NCBI GenBank assembly: GCA_032126435.1
Contig: JAQBBE010000269.1
Span: forward strand, 1 to 7,628
Reading direction: 5' to 3'
DNA: 7,628 nucleotides
Source: JAAXQD01 sp032126435
Lineage (GTDB): Bacteria; Desulfobacterota; Desulfobacteria; Desulfobacterales; UBA11574
Below, in pieces: positions 1 through 7,000 of this stretch (position 1 is the first letter of the stretch; each line of letters starts with the position of its first letter). Below the pieces are notes generated by a model. It had not been told where the DNA came from, made no database searches, and saw nothing but the letters and a program-made list of their open reading frames with translations. The position numbers were made by a program, and so were the translations under genes.

Positions 1-1811
1 TTAAGCTGAACCCCAAAGAAAAAATCGGAATCGTCGGACGCAACGGACACGGAAAAACAACCCTCTTTCGGCTCATAACCGGCCAAGAACATCCAGATTC
101 AGGAAAAATCGTCGTCCCTAAGCATTATCGTATCGGTTACGTTCACCAAGAGCTCAAATTTACCGAAGATACGATCCTTGAAGAAGCCATGACCGGTCTT
201 CTTGACGAACAAAGGGATCACCACTGGAAAGCTGAAAAAATACTTGCAGGACTTGGATTTTGCACGGATGATCTTAAACGGCACCCTGAAGAATTTTCAG
301 GCGGACTTCAGGTACGCCTGAACCTTGCCAAGGTCCTCCTCTCAGAACCCGACATGCTGCTGCTGGATGAGCCCACCAATTACCTTGACATCACTTCCAT
401 ACGCTGGGTCGAACGGTTTTTAATCAAATGGCCGCGTGAGTTGATGCTCATCACTCACGACCGGGGCTTGATGGACAAAGTTATTACGCACACCTTCGGA
501 ATTCACCGCAGAAAAATCCGCAAATTGGCCGGCAACACCGAAAAATATTATGCACAGATCGCCCAGGACGAGGAAATATTTGAAAAAACCCGGATGAACG
601 ATGCGCGTCGCCGCAAGGAGATCGAGCAGTTTATCAACCGCTTCAGAGCCAAAGCAAGGCTTGCAAATCTGGTGCAGTCCCGTATCAAGACATTGACCAA
701 AATGGGGAAAAAGGAAAAGCTGGAAACGTTAAACACCCTTGATTTTTCTTTTAAAAGCTGCCCTTTTCATAAAAAAAATGTGATGCGTATCCGAAATGCT
801 TCTTTTTCTTACGATCCAAAGAAACCGCTGGTTAAAAATTTAAATCTCACCGTTAACGCCCGGGAACGTATCTGTGTCGTGGGGGACAACGGTAAAGGCA
901 AAACAACACTTTTAAAACTTCTGTCAGGGGTACTCAGACCTCAGACCGGAGAAATCGTCTGGAGTCCAACGGTTATAAAAGGATTTTTTGAACAGACGAA
1001 CGTCAAAAACCTTGTGGACACCCGAACGGTGGAAGAAGAAATCCTTTTTTCACATCCGGAAGTCGACCGGCAGCTCGCAAGGAATATTTGCGGTGCAATG
1101 ATGTTCGAAGGCAATGCGGCTTTAAAAAAAGTCGGTGTTCTTTCCGGTGGAGAAAAAAGCAGGGTCATGCTGGGAAAACTCCTTGTAACCCCTCTGAATC
1201 TCTTGCTTTTAGATGAGCCTACCAACCATCTTGACATGGAATCGTGCGATGCCATGCTTGCCGCCATCGACAATTTCGACGGCACCGTGATTATGGTTAC
1301 GCACAATGAGATGTTTTTACATGCCCTTGCCGAGCGCCTCATCGTATTTCAAAATGACGGTGCATATGTATTCGAAGGGAGCTACCAGGAATTTTTGGAC
1401 AAAGAAGGATGGAAGCGTGAAGGGCAAGTCTCAGGACCTGAAGCCGTCAGCGGGGATAAAGAAAAAGCCTGTTTTAAGTTGACAAAAAAAGAGATACGGC
1501 GTAGACGCTCTAAATTCATCAATGAACGGGCCAAGGTACTCAACCCCTTGGAACAACGCATTTTAAAGGCCGAGAACACCATCGTAAAACATGAAAAGCG
1601 GATCGATGAACTCACCGCTGCAATGCAGGCCGCTTCACAGGCCCGGGATGGAGATAAAATTGCGGCACTTTCACAGTCAATCCACAGCTGCCGGTCAGTG
1701 ATCGATAAACTCTTTGATGAACTTGAACAATCGACCGGCGCTTTTGAGCAAAAAAAAGCCGTATTTGAAAAAAAACTCGAGGAGATCGAATCGGCTGAGG
1801 AAATAAAATGA
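1..1811 (+). CDS. ABC-F family ATPase, YheS-like (5' end outside the window)
   Basis: This is a soluble protein with two ABC cassettes and no membrane segments. ABC-F proteins bind ribosomes and use ATP to influence translation, and some protect against ribosome-targeting antibiotics. The frame is open from nt 3, and 602 residues are visible before TGA 1809-1811. Numbered from nt 3, cassette 1 has Walker A GRNGHGKTT (12-20), signature FSGG (98-101), Walker B LLLLDEPTNYLD with Asp122/Glu123, and switch His152. A basic helical linker follows, with the stretch NRFRAKARLANLVQSRIKTL. Cassette 2 has Walker A GDNGKGKTT (294-302), signature LSGGE (380-384), Walker B Asp404/Glu405 and switch His434. 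The charged C-terminal ~120 residues look like a coiled coil, as in Uup and YheS. All catalytic residues are present. The linker motif RFRAKA...QSRIK resembles E. coli YheS more than EttA or Uup, as I remember those sequences. Only a short N-terminal piece should be missing. The stop overlaps the dfsP start (ATGA). The family is certain; the exact subfamily is less so. Confidence 0.95.
   Translation, partial: KLNPKEKIGIVGRNGHGKTTLFRLITGQEHPDSGKIVVPKHYRIGYVHQELKFTEDTILEEAMTGLLDEQRDHHWKAEKILAGLGFCTDDLKRHPEEFSGGLQVRLNLAKVLLSEPDMLLLDEPTNYLDITSIRWVERFLIKWPRELMLITHDRGLMDKVITHTFGIHRRKIRKLAGNTEKYYAQIAQDEEIFEKTRMNDARRRKEIEQFINRFRAKARLANLVQSRIKTLTKMGKKEKLETLNTLDFSFKSCPFHKKNVMRIRNASFSYDPKKPLVKNLNLTVNARERICVVGDNGKGKTTLLKLLSGVLRPQTGEIVWSPTVIKGFFEQTNVKNLVDTRTVEEEILFSHPEVDRQLARNICGAMMFEGNAALKKVGVLSGGEKSRVMLGKLLVTPLNLLLLDEPTNHLDMESCDAMLAAIDNFDGTVIMVTHNEMFLHALAERLIVFQNDGAYVFEGSYQEFLDKEGWKREGQVSGPEAVSGDKEKACFKLTKKEIRRRRSKFINERAKVLNPLEQRILKAENTIVKHEKRIDELTAAMQAASQARDGDKIAALSQSIHSCRSVIDKLFDELEQSTGAFEQKKAVFEKKLEEIESAEEIK
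1796..1801 (+). promoter_or_regulatory. Shine-Dalgarno site for dfsP inside the ABC-F gene
   Basis: A purine run (TGAGGA, core AGGA at 1798-1801) ends six nt before ATG 1808, inside the last codons of the ABC-F gene. With the 4-nt ATGA stop/start overlap, this supports start 1808 and translational coupling to the upstream gene. Confidence 0.75.
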
Positions 1812-2512
1812 ACGATTTTGAATGGATAAACAACAAAAAATTAAAGGAACGGCCGCAAAAACCGGCCGTCAAAACCCAACGCATTCTGGTTTTTCAGCAA
1901 AATGGAATCGGTGAAAAAAAAATAGCGGGCATCCGGCGATACGGTGGCGGCCTTTTTGACATTGACATCGTATCCATCAATGTGTCTCTGCCGCCAATTA
2001 TCGACGATGCCAGCGAATTCATCCCACAGGATATCCGTACAGATCTGGTTCTGGATTATTTGAAACATCCGGACCTTTCTTTTGACCTGTCCATGGTGTG
2101 TCAGAGCAAAAAGATACCCGTGGTCGCCTCGGGGAAAAAATTGCGGGTCAAAGGTACACTTACACCCCCCACCTGATGCGGCCTCTCCCGGCAGGTCTGC
2201 CTGGGCCGTTATGGAGACATGTTTGGAACCCCGGAGTTTGCCGTAAAGGTTGTCCAGGGAAATATCCGTCAAATTAAGGTGCTGCGGGGGGCGCCCTGCG
2301 GCGCAACCTGGGAGGCGGCGATGCGCGTTAAAGACCTTCCTGCAGAAGAAGCTCTGGTGCGCATCGGCCTTGATGTACAATACTTTTGCGTGGCAGACCC
2401 TTCGGCCTGGGACCCCATCTCAGGTAAAAGTCCGGTGCATCTGGCCGGCGAATTTCATAAAGCAGCGCTCAAAAAGGCTTTAAAACAGAAAGTGACGAAA
2501 GACCCGGCATAA
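1808..2512 (+). CDS. dfsP: DUF166 family selenoprotein DfsP, with in-frame TGA read as selenocysteine
   Basis: One 234-aa protein is encoded if TGA 2174-2176 is read as selenocysteine (Sec123). Codons 1808-2173 and 2177-2509 share a frame with no other stop, and TAA 2510-2512 ends it. Residues 25-115 look like a Rossmann-type half (RILVFQQNGIGEKKIAGI, then DLVLDYLKHPDL). The second half carries the family hallmark RGAPCGATW (160-168, Cys164) after FGTPEFAVKV. Residues 119-126 read TPPT-Sec-CGL; as I recall, homologues with Cys at this site have a CCGL-type motif. Other cysteines are 98, 124, 131 and 194. A SECIS-like hairpin follows the TGA. DUF166 (Pfam PF02593) proteins were once labelled putative thymidylate synthases in archaea; I know of no firm function. 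A redox or metal-binding role for the Sec-Cys pair is inference. No signal peptide or membrane segment is seen, so it is probably cytoplasmic. It is coupled to the ABC-F gene by ATGA and a good Shine-Dalgarno site. The alternative, a nonsense-mutated pseudogene, is much less likely given the hairpin and intact flanks. Confidence 0.92.
2174..2176 (+). other. In-frame TGA selenocysteine codon of dfsP (Sec123)
   Basis: The TGA lies between TPPT and CGL, in frame with both halves of a single DUF166 protein. The next codon is TGC (Cys124), so the site reads Sec-Cys where related proteins, as I recall, have Cys-Cys. The downstream half has no convincing start of its own: ATG 2219 is preceded by GGAG only two nt away, and starting there would discard the conserved CGL segment. 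Confidence 0.9.
2178..2209 (+). promoter_or_regulatory. Bacterial SECIS element of dfsP
   Basis: The hairpin begins just after the TGA. The upper stem pairs GGCA (2190-2193) with UGCC (2198-2201) around loop GGUC (2194-2197). A single U (2202) is bulged, then CCC (2187-2189) pairs with GGG (2203-2205). Beyond a 5-nt asymmetric loop, CGG (2179-2181) can pair with CCG (2206-2208). The tip GCAGGUCUGC is the same decamer I remember from the E. coli fdhF SECIS, which binds SelB. The loop GGU starts at the 18th nt after the TGA, against the 19th in fdhF. Pairing was done by eye, so the lower stem is less certain than the tip. Confidence 0.88.
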
Positions 2513-2529
2513 AGGTACCCATAAAATTC

Positions 2530-3519
2530 CTAAACCTGTTTAATACGCTTACTCAACGCCTGTCGCGAAATCCCCAACATATTGGCCGCCAGGGTCTGGT
2601 TGCCATTGGCCCGTTTCATCGCCTCTGTCACAAGCATTTGGGTGGCTTGCTTTATGGTGGGCAGTTTTTCTCCGAATTTAACGGGCAAAGTATGTTCGGA
2701 TTCAACGTCTGTGATGTCTTTCAAGTTCTCTTGGGCTCGGGTTATATGCAGCTTGAACGAATCCAAAGAGAGCATTTTGGCGGAGTGGATACTTACGGCA
2801 TCATGAATCATGGACTCCAGTTCTCTCACATTCCCGGGAAAAGAATATGTCGCCAACAGTTCATACAATTCCTTCGGCGGCGTCGGCACTTTTTTCTTGA
2901 GTGCATCTGCGGATTTTTCCAGGAAATGACGCACCAAAAGCGGAATATCGTCCATGCGCTCGCGCAAATGGGGCATATGAATATGATGCGTTCTGAGTCT
3001 AAAGTTAAGGTCTTTTCGAAACTTGTCTTTTCTCTGAAGCGACCAGAGATTTTCATTGGTGGAAGCCACAATACGGACATTGGTCTGCTCGACCCCATCC
3101 TGTCCCAGTGGCAGGTATTCGCCTTCTTGAAGAAGCCGCAGCAATTTTATCTGAGATACAGGGTTCAAGTCGCCGATCTCATCCAGAAAAAGCGTTCCGC
3201 CCACCGCCCGCTCTATTAAACCCCTGCGATCCTGTTCAGCACCCGTAAACGCCCCTTTGATATGCCCGAAAAGGGTATCTGAAAATACGTTGTCGTCAAG
3301 TCCAGCCACATTAACCGCTACGAAGCGTCCTTTAAGTTTGCTGAGCGTATGAATCGATCTTGCAATCAACTCTTTACCCACCCCGGTCTCCCCGGTGATG
3401 AGAATCGGTTGAGACGACGGTGCAATGGACTCAACATATTTAAAGACCAGGAGCATTTTTTCGTTGTGGGTGATGATCTCTGAAAAAGCCTGGGGATTTT
3501 CAAGAGCGATTTTGACCAT
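2530..3519 (-). CDS. Sigma-54-dependent transcriptional activator (AAA+ and Fis HTH only)
   Basis: This 329-aa protein is a bacterial enhancer-binding protein that uses ATP hydrolysis to open promoters held by sigma-54 RNA polymerase. Visible motifs are Walker A GETGVGKE (43-50), the sigma-54-contacting GAFTGA loop (89-94), Walker B GGTLFLDE (107-114), an arginine-finger region FRKDLNFRL (167-175) and sensor II FPGNVREL (227-234). A Fis-type HTH ends the protein (about 290-329, with NGNQTLAANMLGISRQALSKR). Only about 20 residues precede the AAA+ core, so no receiver, PAS or GAF domain is present, as in PspF. ATG 3519 is preceded directly by an in-frame TAG (3520-3522), so the frame cannot extend upstream. 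A Shine-Dalgarno site AAAGGA sits eight nt before it. The gene is convergent with dfsP (17 nt apart) and divergent from hrpA. Control must come from a partner in trans or from its own expression; targets cannot be read here. Family is certain, regulon unknown. Confidence 0.96.
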   Translation of the reverse strand: MVKIALENPQAFSEIITHNEKMLLVFKYVESIAPSSQPILITGETGVGKELIARSIHTLSKLKGRFVAVNVAGLDDNVFSDTLFGHIKGAFTGAEQDRRGLIERAVGGTLFLDEIGDLNPVSQIKLLRLLQEGEYLPLGQDGVEQTNVRIVASTNENLWSLQRKDKFRKDLNFRLRTHHIHMPHLRERMDDIPLLVRHFLEKSADALKKKVPTPPKELYELLATYSFPGNVRELESMIHDAVSIHSAKMLSLDSFKLHITRAQENLKDITDVESEHTLPVKFGEKLPTIKQATQMLVTEAMKRANGNQTLAANMLGISRQALSKRIKQV

Positions 3520-3527
3520 CTAAAAGA

Positions 3528-3533
3528 TCCTTT
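3528..3533 (-). promoter_or_regulatory. Shine-Dalgarno site of the sigma-54 activator
   Basis: AAAGGA on the minus strand lies eight nt upstream of ATG 3519. It decides the start in favour of this ATG and against a longer product, since an in-frame TAG sits immediately before the ATG. Confidence 0.7.
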
Positions 3534-3634
3534 CATATCAGGTTGCAGAACAGAACGTTTAAATTCATCTTCGGGTGATACAATTTTTGGGCGACGCAAT
3601 ATATTTGCCAATGATGCAGATGCGGCTTTTCTTT

Positions 3635-3662
3635 ATAATATTCTACGCTTATATTTGATTAA
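3635..3662 (-). promoter_or_regulatory. Weak candidate promoter for the sigma-54 activator gene
   Basis: On the minus strand, TTAATC (3662-3657) and TATTAT (3640-3635, five of six to the -10 consensus) are separated by 16 nt. An overlapping TAGAAT (3645-3640) is another possible -10. The -35 match is poor and the stretch is simply AT-rich, so this is only a candidate. It would give a leader of about 110 nt. Confidence 0.25.
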
Positions 3663-3729
3663 CATAAGAAAAACAGAAGTTCAAATGTTTTGTTTCGGTC
3701 TTGAATCCACGGCGGTTTTCCATGTTCAC

Positions 3730-3758
3730 TTGACACGCACCCCGCTTCTTTCTATTTT
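3730..3758 (+). promoter_or_regulatory. Predicted sigma-70 promoter reading towards hrpA
   Basis: A perfect -35 box TTGACA (3730-3735) is followed after 17 nt by TATTTT (3753-3758, four of six to TATAAT). Transcription would start near 3765, leaving a leader of roughly 330 nt before ATG 4092. That leader contains the whole MITE-like repeat and the later GC-rich inverted repeat. Confidence 0.5.
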
Positions 3759-3793
3759 GCACTATAGACGGCGTAGACTCCCATTGAATTATT

Positions 3794-3974
3794 AAAATTA
3801 CAAATATCAAATTACAAATATCAAACAATTTCCAATTCAGCCGTCGTAGCCAAAAGGCTACTATGGCGAAATCGGCTGACCAAATTCAAAATAACTTACA
3901 TGGGAATTTCCTTGAGATTTGGTGCTTGGTATTTGGGATTTATTTGTTTTTTGGTGCTTGGAATTTGTGATTTT
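3794..3974. repeat. MITE-like intergenic repeat with inverted arms and central hairpin
   Basis: The ends are imperfect inverted repeats: 3794-3810 matches the reverse complement of 3958-3974 at 14 of 17 bases. The left arm has a 14-nt unit twice in tandem (AAATTACAAATATC at 3795-3808 and 3809-3822). The right arm has a 24-nt unit twice (3918-3941 and 3950-3973, 22 of 24 identical), each starting TTTGGTGCTTGG. In the middle, TCAGCCG (3837-3843) pairs with CGGCTGA (3873-3879), and inside that GTAGCC-AAAA-GGCTAC (3846-3861) forms a perfect six-bp hairpin. There is no transposase frame and no clear target-site duplication. It resembles multicopy intergenic repeats of Desulfobacterota, from memory rather than from a search. 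Confidence 0.6.
3846..3861. repeat. Perfect hairpin GTAGCC-AAAA-GGCTAC in the centre of the repeat
   Basis: A six-bp stem with an AAAA loop is nested in a seven-bp outer inverted repeat (3837-3843 with 3873-3879). No T-tract follows on either strand, so it is not a standard intrinsic terminator. Confidence 0.7.
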
Positions 3975-4011
3975 AGACACAAAACTCCAAGGCAAAGCCA
4001 TTATTTCTGAC

Positions 4012-4072
4012 CCCCGCAATGCGGGACAGGCCTGGCCCATCGAAAATCCCACTATGCGGGGAAGGACCAGGT
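4012..4072. repeat. GC-rich inverted repeats upstream of hrpA
   Basis: CCCGCA and TGCGGG (4012-4024, one-nt centre) form a small palindrome. Further on, CCTGGCCC (4031-4038) pairs with GGACCAGG (4064-4071) with one mismatch, enclosing a second TGCGGGG. It lies just outside the AT-rich repeat and may be part of the same composite intergenic repeat. There is no T-run after it, so a terminator is unlikely. Confidence 0.45.
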
Positions 4073-4091
4073 TCTCAATGTAAAAATAAAA

Positions 4092-7000
4092 ATGTTAAAA
4101 AAAATCGAATCCCTTTTACCCGAAGCCCTGACTGCAGACAGACATGCCATCCGGCGTGAAATAATGCGCATTAAACGATGGACGGCCCAATCGCCGTCTG
4201 ATGAACGGATAAACAAACGCCTGGTGGGTCTTGAAAAAAAGCTTCAAACATCTGTGAAAAAAAGATTGTGGCGCCAAGCAAACCGGCCGGAACCCGTCTA
4301 TGACCATGCCCTCCCCATCCTGGCCAAAAAAGATCAAATAATCGCGTCGATCTCGAAAAATCAGGTGATCATTATATCCGGTGAGACCGGTTCCGGAAAA
4401 ACCACCCAGATACCGAAATTCTGTCTTGCCGCTGGCCGCGGAATCGATGGAAAGATCGGCTGCACCCAGCCCAGAAGAATTGCCGCAATGACCGTTTCGA
4501 GACGTATCGCCGAAGAACTCGGAGAAGAGTTGGGCAGGTCTGTGGGGTATAAAATCCGCTTCAAAGATCAAACCAGCCCCAATGCTTTTATCAAGATCAT
4601 GACCGACGGCATCCTCCTGGCCGAAACCCAAAACGACCCATATCTGAATGAATACGATACCCTCATCGTCGATGAAGCCCATGAACGAAGCCTGAACATC
4701 GATTTTATCCTGGGAATTTTAAAGACCCTTTTAAAACGAAGAAAGGATCTTAAACTCATCATCACCTCTGCCACCATCGATACGGAAAAATTTTCAAAGG
4801 CCTTTGACAATGCGCCCGTGATCGAAGTGTCCGGCCGCATGTATCCGGTTGAAGTACAGTATTCCCCAATGGAACCAAAATCCGAAGAAAACGACGACCC
4901 GACCCATATCGAAATGGCGGTCCGTACCATGGATAGAGTCTTGAACGAAACCGGCACCGGGGATATTCTCGTCTTCATGCCCACAGAACAGGATATTCGT
5001 GAAACCTGTGAGCTCATTAACGGGAGAAAATACAAAAATACCGTCATCTTTCCGATGTTTGCCAGGCTTGCTGCGTCTGAGCAGTCGCGGGTTTTTTCGA
5101 ATATTTCGGCCAGAAAGATCATTGTGGCAACCAATATTGCCGAAACGTCACTCACCATACCCGGCATTAAATATGTCATCGATTCGGGGCTTGCTCGGAT
5201 ATCCCGATACACACCGAGATCAAGAACCACCGCCCTCCCGGTTACGGCCATATCAAAAAGCAGTGCCGATCAGCGCAAAGGAAGATGCGGCCGGGTAGAA
5301 AACGGGGTGTGCATCCGACTTTATTCTGAAGAAGACTTCGAGAATCGACCGCTTTTTACCCTGCCCGAGATTTTAAGAGCCAACCTTGCAGAGGTCATCC
5401 TGAGAATGACCGCCCTTAAACTCGGCGATATATCGGATTTTCCCTTTATCGACAAGCCGGCATTAAAAAGCATCCAAGACGGCCTCGACCTTCTCTACGA
5501 ACTCGGCGCCATGGTTCCGGAATCGAACCAAAAGACAAAAAAGAAGCAAAGACGCCTTTCGCTCACGGAAAGGGGCCGTCTGATGGCCAAACTTCCGGTG
5601 GACCCCAGATTGTCCAGAATGCTTATAGAAGCTCAGATCCAAGGATGCCTGAAAGAGATGACGGTCATTGCTTCCGCGCTGAGCATTCAGGACCCCAGGG
5701 AGCGACCCGCCGAGAAAGCGCAGGCGGCGGACCGCGTCCAAAAAGTATTTCAGGATCCTTCTTCTGATTTTATCACACGCCTCAATATCTGGAAAAATTA
5801 TCATCAAACCTTGAAAAGAGAAAAAACAACGGGAAGCTTGAAAAGGTTCTGCAAAACCCACTTCCTCTCTTTTAAAAGGATGCGGGAATGGCGCGATATC
5901 CATGCCCAACTTTCTGAGGTTCTCAAAGAATACGGTTTGGAAAACAATAAACATCGGGCCGAAAAAACCCGAGTCGCAAACGACACATCACCCCAAACCC
6001 CAGATGCCGAGCCTTCCGCAAAAGGCATGGAATACAGCCCCCTTTACGCAGCCATCCACACATCGATTTTGAGCGGTTTTCTCTCCAACATCGCCATGAA
6101 AAAAGAAGAGAATGTCTTTCATGGGACCCAAGGAAAAGAGGCGATGATCTTTCCGGGATCGGCGCTGTTTAACCGTTCAAAAACGTGGATCGTGGCGGCC
6201 GAACTGGTAGAGACATCACGACTGTTTGCCAGAACCTGCGCAAATATCGACAACGCATGGTTGGAAAAACTCGGAGGGGGCCTGTGCAAATATACGTATC
6301 TTCATCCACATTGGGAGAGAAAAAGGGGCGAAGTCGTGGCCAGCGAACAGGTCAGCCTTTTTGGTCTCATTATTATCCCCGACCGGCCGGTCTCCTATGG
6401 CAGAATCAATCCCGATCACGCAGCAGAAATTTTTATTCAAAGCGCACTGATCGAAGGTGACGTCCAAAAAAAACTTCCGTTTATGCTTCACAATCAGAAT
6501 CTCATCGATGACGTCAGGAATATGGAGGACCGGATCAGAAAAAGGGATATTCTGGTGGGTGATGCAGACCTGTTCGAATTTTACAGAAAACAGCTCCGGG
6601 GGTGTTATAGCATAAAAACCTTGACACGGCTGTTAAAACAAAAGGAACAGGACCATTTTCTCCGAATGAAACCCGAAGACATCGCCCGCTATCGTCCGGA
6701 TGAAAAAGAACTGTCTCAGTTCCCGAGCAGCATCGATCTCGGGGACCGGAGCTTTGACTGTTCTTACAGATTTGAACCCGGGGAAACCGACGATGGTGTT
6801 ACCGTTAGCATACCGTCATCTTCGGCCTATTCGGTTCCGCCGGAACCCATCGACTGGCTGGTGCCCGGACTCTACAGGGAAAAAATAACCGCCCTTGTTA
6901 AAGGTCTTCCCAAAACTTTTCGGAGAAAACTGGTCCCTGTATCGAATACGGTGGATGTCATCGTCGATGAAATGCCAAAAACCAAAAGCGCTTTGATCAC

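Larger units (their letters stand above)
3520..4091. other. Divergent intergenic region without a supported gene
   Basis: These 572 nt lie between the divergent activator and hrpA starts. They hold the activator's Shine-Dalgarno site and a weak minus-strand promoter candidate, a good plus-strand sigma-70-like promoter (3730-3758), a MITE-like AT-rich repeat (3794-3974) and a GC-rich imperfect inverted repeat (4012-4072). Short reading frames exist on both strands, but none has a ribosome binding site or a recognisable product. I see no tRNA, riboswitch or CRISPR repeat. Confidence 0.8.

Noticed and set aside
2174..2176. Nonsense mutation making dfsP a pseudogene
   Set aside because: The reading frame and family motifs are intact on both sides, there are no other lesions, the TGA is at a Cys-type site, and a SECIS-like hairpin follows at the expected distance.
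1841..2380. 179-aa minus-strand open frame opposite dfsP
   Set aside because: It is a shadow of dfsP: no Shine-Dalgarno site, no recognisable domain, and it overlaps a gene with strong family evidence and the SECIS.
2219..2512. Independent 97-aa ORF starting at ATG 2219
   Set aside because: It is the C-terminal part of dfsP after the Sec codon. Its putative Shine-Dalgarno GGAG is only two nt from the ATG, and it lacks the conserved CGL segment between the TGA and the ATG.
2513..2529. Possible bidirectional terminator between the convergent dfsP and activator genes
   Set aside because: Only 17 nt lie between the stops. Apart from the six-base palindrome GGTACC there is no stem and no T-tract, so a terminator cannot be supported.
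3596..3608. GCAA-N5-TTGC dyad upstream of the activator, a possible operator
   Set aside because: Four-base arms in an AT-rich region are expected by chance, and no regulator is known to fit this site.
3366..3611. 81-aa minus-strand frame starting at TTG and overlapping the 5' end of the sigma-54 activator in another frame
   Set aside because: It starts with TTG without a ribosome binding site, ends inside the activator, and from codon 31 on is an out-of-frame shadow of it. I considered a frameshifted N-terminus of the activator, but the in-frame ATG 3519 has a good Shine-Dalgarno site and the 30 extra residues match no domain I know.
4568..5251. 227-aa minus-strand open frame opposite hrpA
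   Set aside because: It lies entirely across the HrpA helicase core, which has all its motifs in the plus frame. The translation is serine-rich antisense text with no domain.
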